Source of the DNA: Syntrophaceae bacterium UBA6109
GTDB taxonomy: Bacteria; Desulfobacterota; Syntrophia; Syntrophales; UBA6109
DNA: 48,875 nt
Reading direction: 5' to 3'
NCBI GenBank assembly: GCA_002428445.1
Contig: DIWJ01000032.1
Location: 33,278 to 82,152, forward strand
Position 1 is the first letter of the stretch, and each line of letters begins with the position of its first letter. The position numbers were made by a program, and so were the translations under genes. Under the pieces are notes generated by a model. It had not been told where the DNA came from. It was given only the letters and a program-made list of their open reading frames with translations, and did not search any database. Of this stretch, positions 27,001 to 35,366 are shown piece by piece.

Positions 27001-27493
27001 CGATATCGCCTTCGGCGATCTTGATGTGATCGATCATCATCCGCGCCATGGCGCCGCCGGATGGTTCCTCCTTGCCTTCAGGCTTGCCTTCGCTTAGCTT
27101 GGCCGTCAGGGCCGACCAGTTGGATTTTCCTTCAGGCAGAGACACGAAGACCACACGGGGACGCTGGAGCTGAACGTCCTGGATGCGCAAGGCCCAGCTG
27201 AACAACCCTGTGGTGCCGATGTTGAGGTAGAACCGGTCGAAACCGGCGAGGAGCTGACCGTCCTGCCCGGCCAGCTTCAGGCCGTCCACGGTGGCTTCGA
27301 GTGTGAGAGGATTGAACTTGACGTGCTGAGCGGTAAGACGGCTGGCGAGTTTGGTTTCACCGACCCAGGGCAGCAGCTTCTGCGCCAGCGGGTTGACGAG
27401 GGAAAAGCCGAACAACAGGTAGAAACCGAATAAGCCCGCCGCAATCAAAAACGGCAGGCTCAACACGATCCTGACGACCCGGGTCTTGAACAT
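24074..27493 (-). CDS. Very large AsmA-like DUF748 protein
   Basis: A 1139-residue protein starting at ATG 27493 (GAGGATGG upstream). One N-terminal membrane helix (VLSLPFLIAAGLFGFYLLFGF) is followed by a long periplasmic body of repeating beta strands, as in AsmA/YdbH-type proteins, then a conserved C-terminal block near 940-1110 (LPISGNLDDPEFSYGRIIWK, VEFDAGAATLLPPEQEKL). Such repeating-groove proteins bridge inner and outer membranes and are proposed to carry phospholipids; that is family knowledge applied here. Proline/alanine-rich inserts interrupt the body near 355 and 505. Confidence 0.85.
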   Translation of the reverse strand: MFKTRVVRIVLSLPFLIAAGLFGFYLLFGFSLVNPLAQKLLPWVGETKLASRLTAQHVKFNPLTLEATVDGLKLAGQDGQLLAGFDRFYLNIGTTGLFSWALRIQDVQLQRPRVVFVSLPEGKSNWSALTAKLSEGKPEGKEEPSGGAMARMMIDHIKIAEGDIEFTDAAREGPPFKAALKPLGIELDRLSTLLDDRGNYRIAAQLPEQGGTLTLKGDISLNPLSSKGEIALAGISLAELQRADKVPRGFTLSSGTLAASLRYRFTLVKGETGAGTPSVQVEDANLGILNFALSPRGGGAPVLELAELRIGNANIDLAQRRVDVASVSLTGGKLAATRDVKGKLDWQTLFAAGDGKPAAAPEKGAPVQPWKIDVREIQLSDWAARFTDRGFAKPLAVTAAGFGLKAALSGEVGAETAIEVGPVNAALGPVRVLSGTEEAAALQRAALVNAKLNLAANRLVIEAAELKGLSTRVILDKDKVLNWTEILKNAPGAPAPAPAKPAAVKPAAGDKPGMDVQLTRLNLDGIEVGIVDQSTAEPVKLDITKGFVTAKNLSLDMNKAVPVQAGFGVKQGGNFSVGGSITPGKASGRLDLKLAGFSLEPLEPYVNRFAKLDLRSGTVSTRGKLAFARGEAATKLDFTGGFTVDKLAITEEETGDPFFSWEKLHSNTLEFKLHPNRLHMNELVADNPFAKVIIFEDKSINLKRIIRNSGQGGEAEAKKAATPRDPPKAEKPGQAPAFPVAIDRVRIISADAEFADLSLQPQFGTKMHDLNGVVTGISNDPATTALVELDGKVDEFGLARVRGSIQPFQATDFTDIRLTFRNLEMTRLTPYVAKFAGRKVDSGKLSVDLEYKIKQRQLAAENKVVINKIKLGERVDSPEALKLPLDLAIAILEDTNGVIDLDLPISGNLDDPEFSYGRIIWKALVNVLTKVVTAPFRALGSLLGIGADKLEEVEFDAGAATLLPPEQEKLKEVGQALAKRPALALTVAPAYDPKADSRALQELQIRRDVAARMQLRMDAGQEPGPVDTTNPRAQKALEDLYGERFDKQGGMKAIRAEYEKAGRGSGPLHAEILERLALQIPVTEVELNRLAQARGESVKRALVSLGKVDAARITVGAPVKEDAGGGKVVASKMNLGTGK

Positions 27494-27604
27494 CGTACCA
27501 TCCTCGTATCGTGAAGAGATGCGGATAGGCTGATGCTATTCGCAAAAGGAACTCCGGTCAAGCTGAAGATCGCGGGCGGACGCCCTGCATCCCGCCGGCG
27601 ATCT

Positions 27605-28630
27605 TTACCGAAGCTCCGCCCGGTGCTTCTCATACAGATCATAGTGTTTCTTCAGCATCTCCTGAATCGGCAGATCATAAGGACAGCGATCCTGGCATGT
27701 GCCGCAGAAGGTGCACAGCTTCACGCTCTCCATGGCCGCACGGGAAAATTCGACGGCGACGGCCGGCGACATCCGTCCCGCGATGACCTTGTAGCCCATG
27801 GCCTTGGTGATCATAACCCCCTGGGGGCATGGGTTGCAGTATTCGCAACGGCGGCAGAACTGTTTACCGAGTTCCGTGCGGTACGCTTCCATGAGCCGCA
27901 GGTCCTGTTCCGTGACCCTGTTCGGATGCCCGTAAAAGGAGACGACCTCGTTCACTGCTTCGACCGAATCGAACCCGGGAAGCGGTATGACGCCGGGATA
28001 CTGGCGCAGGAACTTGAAGGCAACGGCGGCGTTGTTGATCATCCCTCCTGCGAATGGTTTCATGGCCAGTATTCCCATGCCCCGTTCGAATGCCGCTGCA
28101 TGAAGTTCATCCTTCGCGGCATCCTCGATGAAATTGAAGGGGAACTGGATGGTGCTGAAAAGATCGGTCTTGACCAGCCGGATCGCCATGGCGAGGTTAT
28201 GGGATGTGACGCCGATCCACCGGATCTTGCCTTCCTTCTTCGCCTTCACCAGAGCCTCCAGAGCTCCGGTCGGCGCTGTGACGGCATTCCAGTCTTCTTC
28301 CTGTGCTATCTGATGCAGCTGATAGAGATCGATATGATCCGTCTTCAGCCGTCGCAGACTGCTTTCCAGGTGTTCCAATGCCTCCGGAGCGGTCCTTTTC
28401 AGGGTCTTGGTCGCGAGGACGATCTTTTCGCGCATCCCGGAAAAGGCATCGCCGATCTTATCCTCGCTGTCGTGGTAGGCGTTGGCCGTATCGTAAAAGG
28501 TAATTCCCTGTTCGCAGGCATGGCGCAGGGCGGCCACAGCCGTTCCGTGATCAAGGCGAATGATGGGGATACATCCGAATCCAAGTTCTGAAATGATCAA
28601 GTCCGTTTTGCCCAGTTTCAAGTACCGCAT
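27605..28630 (-). CDS. Aldo/keto reductase with C-terminal 4Fe-4S ferredoxin module
   Basis: A 341-residue protein from ATG 28630 (GGGGGAAT upstream). The N-terminal TIM-barrel reductase has the catalytic set: FYDTANAYHDSED with Asp and Tyr, ATKT with Lys, and LHQI with His. The C-terminal 80 residues add cysteine clusters CRRCEYCNPCP and CTFCGTCQDRCP, which fit two 4Fe-4S clusters. This fusion is common in anaerobes and points to electron transfer between ferredoxin-like centres and the barrel. Substrate unknown. A 66-codon frame upstream (28878-28678) has no ribosome site and is not called. Confidence 0.92.
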   Translation of the reverse strand: MRYLKLGKTDLIISELGFGCIPIIRLDHGTAVAALRHACEQGITFYDTANAYHDSEDKIGDAFSGMREKIVLATKTLKRTAPEALEHLESSLRRLKTDHIDLYQLHQIAQEEDWNAVTAPTGALEALVKAKKEGKIRWIGVTSHNLAMAIRLVKTDLFSTIQFPFNFIEDAAKDELHAAAFERGMGILAMKPFAGGMINNAAVAFKFLRQYPGVIPLPGFDSVEAVNEVVSFYGHPNRVTEQDLRLMEAYRTELGKQFCRRCEYCNPCPQGVMITKAMGYKVIAGRMSPAVAVEFSRAAMESVKLCTFCGTCQDRCPYDLPIQEMLKKHYDLYEKHRAELR

Positions 28631-28978
28631 ACGATTCCCCCATCCCGGAACGCCCGCAAATCTCAGACAAAGCTCTATCACTCCTCGCGAAGCGCAGCAA
28701 CCCCGCCCTTGAGTTCCGGACCTTGCACCATGACCGATATCCCCGGGATCTTGAGAACCAATGCTTTGCGATCGAGCCGCGGGGCTTGCGGTCCTTCCGG
28801 CATCGGGAAGACCCGACAGCCTGCCAGAACAATGCAATAAATTTGCGCCATCCTGTTGCCAAAAGCGAAAGGATTCATATTTTAAGATAGAGATGGGGAG
28901 AGCGGAAAACGGCGAAGGCATTTAACGACATCGATGAACAGGTTGTTTGTCGTCCTGAATCGGAAAGGAGATGAGAGC

Positions 28979-29425
28979 ATGTTTACTCCAAAGAGGATAC
29001 TGGTCCCGACCGACTTTTCTTCATTTTCGGACAAGGCCCTGAAGAAAGCCGTGGAAATCGCCGCGGAGAAGGGAGCGACGATTTATCTGCTTCACGTAAT
29101 CGATCAGCAGGTTCAGCAGTGCGCCGCCGATTACTGCATAGACGCCACGATTGTCAAACAGATGGAACGGGAGGCAGTGAAGACGTCCCGGGAGCTCCTC
29201 GCGAAGCAGGCCGCGGCCGTCACGGCCGGCAAGAAGGTGGAGGTTGTATATGACGTGCAAATGGGATATCCTTCGGAGGTCATCGTCGATGAACAAAAGA
29301 AAAAGAAGATCGACCTGATCGTCATCGCTTCTCACGGGAAAACGGGCCTGAAGAAACTCCTTCTCGGAAGCGTTGCGGAAAGAGTTGTCCGAGGAGCGAA
29401 GTGCTCCGTGATCGTAGTCAAGTGA
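28979..29425 (+). CDS. Universal stress protein, UspA family
   Basis: A 148-residue cytoplasmic protein from ATG 28979, after AAGGAG. It opens with ILVPTDFSSFS and ends with the ATP-binding signature SHGKTGLKKLLLGSVAERV, matching the Gx2Gx9G(S/T) pattern of nucleotide-binding Usp proteins. It is a single-domain member. These proteins accumulate in growth arrest and oxidative stress and may phosphorylate or bind partners. A strong terminator follows, so it is monocistronic. Confidence 0.95.
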   Translation: MFTPKRILVPTDFSSFSDKALKKAVEIAAEKGATIYLLHVIDQQVQQCAADYCIDATIVKQMEREAVKTSRELLAKQAAAVTAGKKVEVVYDVQMGYPSEVIVDEQKKKKIDLIVIASHGKTGLKKLLLGSVAERVVRGAKCSVIVVK

Positions 29426-29458
29426 TCCTGAGGAAACCCGATGCGGCACCAAGACCAG

Positions 29459-29492
29459 AGAGGGCAGTGTTTGACGAAACTGCCCTCTTTTT
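29459..29492 (+). terminator. Rho-independent terminator after the Usp gene
   Basis: GAGGGCAGT (29460-29468) pairs perfectly with ACTGCCCTC (29479-29487), and five Ts follow. Confidence 0.85.
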
Positions 29493-29525
29493 GCTATTCT
29501 GGCAGAGAAGGGTGGAGGATGGATC

Positions 29526-30398
29526 ATGAATAGAGACATGCGCATCCTGATCCTCGAAGACGTAGTGGCGGATGCCGATTTGATCCAATTCGAACTTCGG
29601 GAGGCCGGTGCGGTCTTTGAGTCGAAATGCGTGTGTGATCGAAAATGCTTCATCGAGGCCCTCGATGAATTCTCCCCCGACATCATCCTTTCAGACTATT
29701 CCCTGCCCCAATTCGACGGGCTGTCCGCGCTGAAGATCGCGGTGAGCAAGAGTCCGGGTGTGCCCTTTGTCTTCGTTTCCGGAGCGCTGGGCGAAGAGAC
29801 GGCCATCGCCCTCCTCAAGCAGGGTGCGACGGATTACGTTCTGAAGAGCCGCCTGTCCCGCCTCGCATCGGTCGTAACGCGGGCGCTCCAGGAGGCTGAC
29901 GAGCGCAGGGAGCGCCAGGCGGCGGAAAAGGCACTCAAAGAAAGAGAGCAGGCGCTGGAATTGAAGTCCCGGTCCCTCGAGGAGGCCAACACGGCCCTGA
30001 AGGTCCTGCTTCAGCACCGGCAAGAGGATAAGGCAACGCTGGAAGAACAGGTGCTGGCAAATGTCCGGAAGCTGATTCTCCCGCACATCGAGAACCTGAA
30101 GCATCTCAAGCTCAATGATCATCAGCTGGCCCAGGTTGAGATCATCGAGAGAAACCTCCGTGACATCGTGTCTCCCTTTTTATGCACGCTGACCTCGGCC
30201 TACCTGGATCTGACCCCGCGGGAAATACAGGTCGCGAACCTTCTCAAGGAAGGGAAGACGACCAAGGAAATGACCGATATCCTGAACATCTCCGCTACCT
30301 CGGTGGACTTCCACCGGAAGAACCTCCGCGCAAAATTCGGCATAAAAAACAAAAAAACCAATCTCATGGCCTTCCTTTCGTCCCTCCCCGATCGGTAG
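29526..30398 (+). CDS. Response regulator: receiver, coiled coil and LuxR-type HTH
   Basis: A 290-residue transcription factor from ATG 29526 (GGAGGATGGATC upstream). The receiver domain (about 5-125) has the acidic pair near ILEDV, phospho-acceptor Asp57 in LSDYSLP, the switch Ser in VSGALG and the conserved Lys in YVLKSRL. A charged coiled coil (130-210) and a LuxR-type HTH at about 228-285 (LTPREIQVANLLKEGKTTKE, SVDFHRKNLR) follow. No sensor kinase is adjacent. The same coiled-coil/LuxR tail occurs on PAS proteins in deltaproteobacteria. Target genes unknown. Confidence 0.92.
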   Translation: MNRDMRILILEDVVADADLIQFELREAGAVFESKCVCDRKCFIEALDEFSPDIILSDYSLPQFDGLSALKIAVSKSPGVPFVFVSGALGEETAIALLKQGATDYVLKSRLSRLASVVTRALQEADERRERQAAEKALKEREQALELKSRSLEEANTALKVLLQHRQEDKATLEEQVLANVRKLILPHIENLKHLKLNDHQLAQVEIIERNLRDIVSPFLCTLTSAYLDLTPREIQVANLLKEGKTTKEMTDILNISATSVDFHRKNLRAKFGIKNKKTNLMAFLSSLPDR

Positions 30399-30454
30399 AT
30401 TTTCGCACGGTGCCTGAGATCCAAGCCGCAATCCGTCAGGCCGGACGTCCATTA

Positions 30455-30490
30455 CGGGCTGTTCAAAAAAATGCCCGCCTGCTGCCCGTC
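30455..30490 (+). repeat. Half copy of the inverted-repeat element
   Basis: CGGGCTGTTCAAAAA followed by ATGCCCG resembles the left end of the elements at 9751 and 46279. Only this end is present; the rest was lost or never existed. It sits in the convergent space between the LuxR regulator and the UbiA gene. Confidence 0.5.
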
Positions 30491-31466
30491 AGAGGATCAT
30501 GAATTGCAGGGCATACCCTGCAATCAGCGCCAGACCCGTCACAAGGTGAACGCGGATCATCAGCAGATTGGCCGGAGTCATCGCGATGCTGTCATGGTAG
30601 TTCTCCCGCAGGATGCGGATCGACTTCAGGGCAAGGGGAAGGCTGACCAGGCCCAGGAGCGCGGCGGCGGGCGCGATACGGAGCAGCACCGCGGCGGCCA
30701 GAATCCCATAGGCGCAGGCCAGTCCCGCGATGTAGAGCACAATGCCCGTTTCCTTGCCGAAGCGGGCAACGAGGTTCATCTTGCCGCCGGCGCGGTCGCT
30801 CTCGTAATCGGGGATCTCGTTGATGACGATCATGGACCACATCATGAAACCCAGAACAAGTGAAATCACCAGCGGTTCAGGAGACAGGCCGCCGCTTTGC
30901 ACATAATAGGCCCCGAGACCGATGACGGGTCCGAAGTTCACAAGGAGTCCCAGTTCGCCCAGCCCCCGGTAGCCGAATTTGATCGGCGGCAGCGTGTAGA
31001 AGATCGAGCAGAAGAGCCCGAACAGGCCGAGCGCCAATACGACCCATCCCTTCGTGAAGGCCAGGTAGAAACCGATGCCGGCCGTAATGCCGAAGCACAG
31101 GGAAGAGGCGACGATCATCTGCTTTGTGGAAAGCAGTCCCGAGGTCAAGACGCCGCTTCCCCCCGTGTAGGGATTTTTTTCGCCTTCTACGCGGTCATCT
31201 ATCGAATGGAGGTAGTCGCAGACGTCATCGAGCATATTGAGGCCGGCATGGTTGATCGTGACGCCCGCAATCACCAGCAGAAAGGCTCCCAGGTCGGGAA
31301 TCCCGCCGTTCGTCCACGCGATGATGCTGCAGATCATGGCGGGCAGGAAACTGGGGGGCACATAATGAAAGCGGAAGGCCTGGAACCAGATGCCGGCTTT
31401 CGACCGGTCTTTCGCGGCCGCTCCCCACTGAAGAGAAGTATTCGATCGGATGGTTTTTACTCGCAT
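30489..31466 (-). CDS. UbiA-superfamily prenyltransferase (MenA-like)
   Basis: A 325-residue membrane protein with about nine hydrophobic segments, starting at ATG 31466 after AGGAACG. The two Asp-rich prenyl-diphosphate motifs of the family are visible: NMLDDVCDYLHSIDD in the first half and NEIPDYESDRAGGK in the second. This pattern fits MenA-type quinone prenyltransferases better than haem O synthases. It follows cydB by 45 bp and is likely the third gene of the cydAB operon, which would tie quinone supply to a quinol oxidase. The exact substrate is inferred. Confidence 0.8.
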   Translation of the reverse strand: MRVKTIRSNTSLQWGAAAKDRSKAGIWFQAFRFHYVPPSFLPAMICSIIAWTNGGIPDLGAFLLVIAGVTINHAGLNMLDDVCDYLHSIDDRVEGEKNPYTGGSGVLTSGLLSTKQMIVASSLCFGITAGIGFYLAFTKGWVVLALGLFGLFCSIFYTLPPIKFGYRGLGELGLLVNFGPVIGLGAYYVQSGGLSPEPLVISLVLGFMMWSMIVINEIPDYESDRAGGKMNLVARFGKETGIVLYIAGLACAYGILAAAVLLRIAPAAALLGLVSLPLALKSIRILRENYHDSIAMTPANLLMIRVHLVTGLALIAGYALQFMIL

Positions 31467-31511
31467 GATTCGTTCCTATCTGCCAATGGCGTTCTGAGAT
31501 GGCGCGGCAAC

Positions 31512-32540
31512 TCACCCAGCCCTCTTTCCCTGATCCTCGTAGCCGCCTCCTGTTGTCTTCCCGCGGAAAAGCCAGCGCTTGTAACCGGTATAAACGAGGA
31601 TGACCGGAAGCAGGATCGCGATGGCGGCGAGCATGAAGATTAGGGTCCGGGGGGAGGATACCGCGGCGTTTTGAATCGTCACCATGTTGGGAATGATATA
31701 GGGGTAGAAACCGACGGATATGCCGGTAAATGAACAAAAGACCAGGATCACGTTCCAGCGGAAAGGCGCCGTGTCCGATCGCCCGAGGCTGCGAAGATAC
31801 AGGGCGAATGCGGCCAGGGCGAGGGAGGGAAAGACGGCGACGTAGAAAAGCTCCGGCATGGCGGTCCACTTCCGCGCCATGTAGGGATGGCGCGCAACCG
31901 TCCAGATGTAAATGACGATGGACACGACAAGGGTCGAATAGGCGGCGACGGAAGAAACCCGCATGCTGGTCCGCTGGATTTCACCGTCCGTCTTCAGAAT
32001 AAGGTAGTTCGCCCCCAGCATCACATAGCCCGAGACCACGCCCAGGGTGAAGACGATGGAGTAGGGATGGAACCAGCTCCAGACCGTTCCGGTAAAGGTC
32101 TGCCCGTCCATGGGAATGCCGTAAAAGATGCCCCCCAGGGTGAAGCCCTGGCAAAGAGCGGTTACGAGGCTGCCGAGACCGAAGGACAGGCTCCAGCGGG
32201 AGGGCCTTTCCGATTGACCGCGGAACTCGAAGGCCAGACCGCGGAAGATCAGCCCGAAGAGCATGATGGTGATCGGCACGTAAAAGGCGGAAAGGGCCAC
32301 GCTGTAGAAAAGCGGGAAGGCCCCGAAGAGCATCCCGCCGAGAAGAACGAGCCAGGTCTGGTTGTCCTGCCAGTTGCTCTGGAGGCTCGCCATCATGAGA
32401 TCCCGCTGCGCCTCATCCCGGGACAGGAGGGAAATGACCCCCACGCCGAGACCGAGGCCGTCGGCAACGGCATAATAGAGGACAAAAAAACCGATGATCA
32501 AAAACCAGATCTGGGCAACGTGAGCCTCAAGCCACTCCAT
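31512..32540 (-). CDS. cydB: Cytochrome bd quinol oxidase, subunit II
   Basis: A 342-residue subunit starting at ATG 32540 (GGGGAGGGCGG upstream), overlapping the end of cydA by 14 bp. It is all membrane helices, opening with MEWLEAHVAQIWFLIIGFF and including the conserved DGLGLGVG turn. Further conserved segments are NWQDNQTWLVLLGG and FRGLAFEFRG. With CydA it reduces oxygen with quinol at the inner membrane without pumping protons. The length is shorter than E. coli CydB (379), in the range of CIO-type enzymes. Confidence 0.93.
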   Translation of the reverse strand: MEWLEAHVAQIWFLIIGFFVLYYAVADGLGLGVGVISLLSRDEAQRDLMMASLQSNWQDNQTWLVLLGGMLFGAFPLFYSVALSAFYVPITIMLFGLIFRGLAFEFRGQSERPSRWSLSFGLGSLVTALCQGFTLGGIFYGIPMDGQTFTGTVWSWFHPYSIVFTLGVVSGYVMLGANYLILKTDGEIQRTSMRVSSVAAYSTLVVSIVIYIWTVARHPYMARKWTAMPELFYVAVFPSLALAAFALYLRSLGRSDTAPFRWNVILVFCSFTGISVGFYPYIIPNMVTIQNAAVSSPRTLIFMLAAIAILLPVILVYTGYKRWLFRGKTTGGGYEDQGKRAG

Positions 32541-33924
32541 ATCCGCCCTCCCCTGAAGAACCGCTCCCCGCAGGGTTTTCTCCCTGCGGGTCCGGCCCCC
32601 GGACAATCATGCGCCGGGCAAAGAAGAAGAAAACGAAGGCAAGAAAGGCATAGACGAGGGCAAAGACGAGCAGCGAGGCAGCCACCGTCCCGGCGGGGAC
32701 CTGGGAGGCCGATTCACCCGTCCTGAGCATTCCGTGGATGGCCCATGGCTGACGGCCAACCTCGCGGGTCACCCATCCCGTCTCCATGGCGAGATAACTG
32801 AGCGGCACGGCCGCCATCCAGACGCGAAGAAGCCACTTCCGTGCGGAAACGCGTTCAGGATCGAGTCCTCCCCTGCGCCAGACCCACAGCGTCCAGAGCG
32901 CAAGCGCAAAGAGGGCAAAGCCGGCGGCCACCATGATCCGGAAGGAGTAGAAGGGCAGTGCGACCGGCGGCCGGTCTTCCCGCGGGAAATCCCTCAATCC
33001 CCGGACTTGCCCGGTTATCGAATGGTTCGTCAGGATGCTCAGAACGTAGGGGATTTCGATGGACCAGGCATTATCCTGCCTTTCGGGATCGGGCCAGGCG
33101 AGGATCGCGAAGGCGGCCCCCTCCCCCGGCGGATTGGTGTGCCAGTGGGCCTCGAATGCGGCCAGCTTGGCGGGATCGTACCTCTGCACCGCCTTCCCCG
33201 AACCGTCGCCGAGCCAGATCTGCAGGGGGGCGATCACGATTGCCGCAAGAACGGCCCATTTGAAGGAAGCGAGGAAGAAAGCGGTATGCCTGTTCCTGTA
33301 AAGGTACCAGGCGCTCAGCCCTCCCACGACGAAGGCGGAGACCTCGAGGGCGGCCAACCACATGTGGGGAACGCTCCACATCATGTCCGGGTTGAAGATG
33401 GCCTCCAGATGACTGGTGACGACGAATTTCCCGTGGTCGAAGAAACCGCCCCGCGGCGTCTGCATCCATGAATTGGCCACCATGATCCAGAAGGCGGAAA
33501 GGGATGCCCCGAGCGCCACCATGGATGTGGCAAAGAGGTGCATACCCGGGGAGACCTTCTTCCACCCGAACATCATGATCCCGATGAAGCTGGCCTCGAG
33601 CATGAAGGCCATGGCCGCCTCGTACCCCAGCATGTGTCCGAAGAAGTCGCCCCCGGCCCGGGAGAATGCGCTCCAGTTCGTCCCGAACTGGAATTCCATG
33701 GGAAAGCCCGTGGCTACGCCGATCGCGACGTTGAGGAAGAAAAGGTGGCTCCAGTACTTTGCATGGCGAAGATATTCCCCGTTACCGGTTCGAATCCAGC
33801 GGATCTCGAGAAAAACCAGGAAGAGGCTCAAGCCGATCGTCACCACCGGCCAGATAATGTGAAACATGGCCGTGAATGCAAATTGCAGCCTTGAGAGTGT
33901 GACCGTATCGAGGAAGCCGTGCAT
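32527..33924 (-). CDS. cydA: Cytochrome bd quinol oxidase, subunit I (short Q-loop type)
   Basis: A 465-residue subunit. His19 in the FTAMFHIIWP segment and the conserved SVPHMWLAALE (His ligand region) and GRQPWAIHG near residue 395 are present; FPMEFQFGTNW and TPRGGFFD are further signature stretches. The quinol loop is short, as in the cyanide-insensitive CIO branch. The enzyme has very high oxygen affinity and protects against oxygen. Two copies of the TGGTAG-N7-CTACCA palindrome lie upstream. It is the first gene of cydA-cydB-ubiA. The start codon is taken at 33924. Confidence 0.95.
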   Translation of the reverse strand: MHGFLDTVTLSRLQFAFTAMFHIIWPVVTIGLSLFLVFLEIRWIRTGNGEYLRHAKYWSHLFFLNVAIGVATGFPMEFQFGTNWSAFSRAGGDFFGHMLGYEAAMAFMLEASFIGIMMFGWKKVSPGMHLFATSMVALGASLSAFWIMVANSWMQTPRGGFFDHGKFVVTSHLEAIFNPDMMWSVPHMWLAALEVSAFVVGGLSAWYLYRNRHTAFFLASFKWAVLAAIVIAPLQIWLGDGSGKAVQRYDPAKLAAFEAHWHTNPPGEGAAFAILAWPDPERQDNAWSIEIPYVLSILTNHSITGQVRGLRDFPREDRPPVALPFYSFRIMVAAGFALFALALWTLWVWRRGGLDPERVSARKWLLRVWMAAVPLSYLAMETGWVTREVGRQPWAIHGMLRTGESASQVPAGTVAASLLVFALVYAFLAFVFFFFARRMIVRGPDPQGENPAGSGSSGEGGYGVA

Positions 33925-34046
33925 GAGGATTCCTTCAGGAAGAATCGGCTTTCCGACGCGCTTCGCCCGCGAGGCGCCGCACCCTGCCGTAGATTTAACT
34001 TATGATATTCCTTGAGAAAAACAATGAGTATTCGCAGGAGGCATAA

Positions 34047-34065
34047 TGGTAGGGAGAATCTACCA
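34047..34065. promoter_or_regulatory. Respiratory palindrome, site 1 (cydA/receiver intergenic)
   Basis: TGGTAG, 7 bp, CTACCA: a perfect dyad of 12 specified bases. It lies in the divergent space between cydA and the CheY-like gene. A second site is 43 bp away, about four helical turns, so both sites face the same side of the DNA. Confidence 0.7.
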
Positions 34066-34089
34066 ATGAGGAAGCTGTCTTTTCGCTGA

Positions 34090-34108
34090 TGGTAGCGGCT
34101 CCTTACCA
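34090..34108. promoter_or_regulatory. Respiratory palindrome, site 2 (cydA/receiver intergenic)
   Basis: TGGTAG, 7 bp, TTACCA: 11 of 12 positions match the palindrome of site 1 with identical spacing. It is closer to the receiver gene than site 1. No other copy was seen in the 275-bp intergenic interval. Confidence 0.65.
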
Positions 34109-34199
34109 ATAACCTCACTATGGATTCGTATTGTCGGGTCGCCTCCGTTTATTTATTCTTGCGGAGGGACGAAGTCAACCAAGACGAGGGAGGTGCGCC

Positions 34200-34556
34200 A
34201 TGAAAGTGTTGGTCGTGGACGACAATCCGGACATCCTGGAATTTCTGTCTTCCGCCATGAAACTCTTCGGCCATACGGTGGACACGGCATGTGACGGCGT
34301 CGATGCGATTTCTCTGCAATCGAACAACCGCTACGACGCGGTCATCACGGATGCCGACATGCCCAGAATGGACGGCTTCAGCCTGTGCAGGATCGTGAAG
34401 GAGCAGTCTCCCGGCGTCCGCATTATCGGCATGAGCGGCGTGTGCGGAGAGAAGGCCTTCCTGAATGCCGGGGCCGACGCCTGCCTTTCCAAACCCTTCA
34501 GCATCAGCGAATTGAGGGAAGCGGTGGAAAACCGTCCCTCCGCTCCCCCGCTCTGA
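34200..34556 (+). CDS. Stand-alone CheY-like response regulator receiver
   Basis: A 118-residue single-domain receiver from ATG 34200, with GGGAGG seven bases upstream. The acidic pocket DDNPD, the phospho-acceptor in TDADMPRMDGF (Asp near 52), Met-Ser-Gly in place of the usual Thr/Ser region (IIGMSGV), and Lys in LSKPFS are all present. No DNA-binding domain is attached, so it must act through a partner protein. It diverges from cydA across a region holding two palindromes, and its function may be to relay a signal to the respiratory regulator; that is inference. Confidence 0.9.
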   Translation: MKVLVVDDNPDILEFLSSAMKLFGHTVDTACDGVDAISLQSNNRYDAVITDADMPRMDGFSLCRIVKEQSPGVRIIGMSGVCGEKAFLNAGADACLSKPFSISELREAVENRPSAPPL

Positions 34557-34784
34557 AGCGGATCGATCCTGAACACCTCATGAACCCTGACATCGTTAAA
34601 ATGATTCGATATGAACACGACGAAGTCCCGTTCGCAGACCAGAGGCGGTCCGATCGGAAGCGGACTGTCCGCTTGCCCGGTCGCGGCCAGAAGGGTCCCT
34701 GTCAGGACCAGGCCGGAATCAAAGACACCGATCTTACGGACAAGCCTCCATTCATGGGTTTCTCCACTCTCGTTACGGCTCCGC
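34557..34784. other. Short stretch without a recognisable gene
   Basis: It separates the receiver gene and the convergent cytochrome c gene. No hairpin with a T-run and no frame with a ribosome site was found. Confidence 0.35.
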
Positions 34785-35111
34785 TCAGAACTTCTTGAGG
34801 ATATACTCTGCAATCTGGCGCGCCGTTTTGTCGGGGATCATCCCTGCATCAAACTTCGTCATGCCCGGCCCGGGGTCCCTCATCTTCTTGACGATATCGT
34901 CGACGGTCCTGATCCCGTTTGCAGCAAGACTCTTCTTATGCAGGCTCTTGGACGGAGTGATGAGATTTTCGCCGTTGGCATGGCAGACGACGCAATTCGA
35001 CAGAAAGGCCTCTTCTCCCGGAGTGACCATCTGGGCCTCCGCCGTCACACGGTGCCCTGGCAGGAGAAGGAAGGCCGTCAGGGCTGCGATAGGGATGATA
35101 TTCTTCTTCAT
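34785..35111 (-). CDS. Monohaem c-type cytochrome, secreted
   Basis: A 108-residue protein from ATG 35111 (GAGGTGCGAC upstream). A Sec signal peptide (IIPIAALTAFLLLPG) is followed by one class I haem site CVVCH (about residues 40-44). The distal Met ligand is probably in the MRDPGPGM or FDAGMIPD segment. Small cytochromes of this size carry electrons in the periplasm, for example from a quinol:cytochrome c reductase to an oxidase. A TGGCAG-N7-CTACCA site lies 134 bp upstream, so it may be co-regulated with the cyd and bc/caa3-type genes. Confidence 0.9.
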   Translation of the reverse strand: MKKNIIPIAALTAFLLLPGHRVTAEAQMVTPGEEAFLSNCVVCHANGENLITPSKSLHKKSLAANGIRTVDDIVKKMRDPGPGMTKFDAGMIPDKTARQIAEYILKKF

Positions 35112-35244
35112 GTCGCACCTCGCTCGTTCAGGTCATGCCGTTGCCGGCTTTATCCGGCAAAAATCCCGCAAAGGCTGGAAGGCCTTTTCTGCAAATCTAC
35201 CGATGGATTGCGCCGGAAACAACACGGATTGATCGTATGTCTAT

Positions 35245-35263
35245 TGGCAGGCTATATCTACCA
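35245..35263. promoter_or_regulatory. Respiratory palindrome, site 3 (upstream of the cytochrome c)
   Basis: TGGCAG, 7 bp, CTACCA: 11 of 12 positions match the site 1 palindrome with identical spacing. It lies 134 bp upstream of the cytochrome c start. A half-site CTACCG is at 35197-35202. Confidence 0.6.
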
Positions 35264-35366
35264 TCCGACCCGGCACGGCTGCGATGCATCTCGGCAACCC
35301 CCTGTGAGGAGTAAAAATTATGACGAAGGAGTATTTTCTCCAGAAGCGGTCAGGGGAAGGCATCGT

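Noticed and set aside
28678..28878. 66-codon frame upstream of the aldo/keto reductase
   Set aside because: No ribosome site before either possible start and no family recognised; may be leader sequence.
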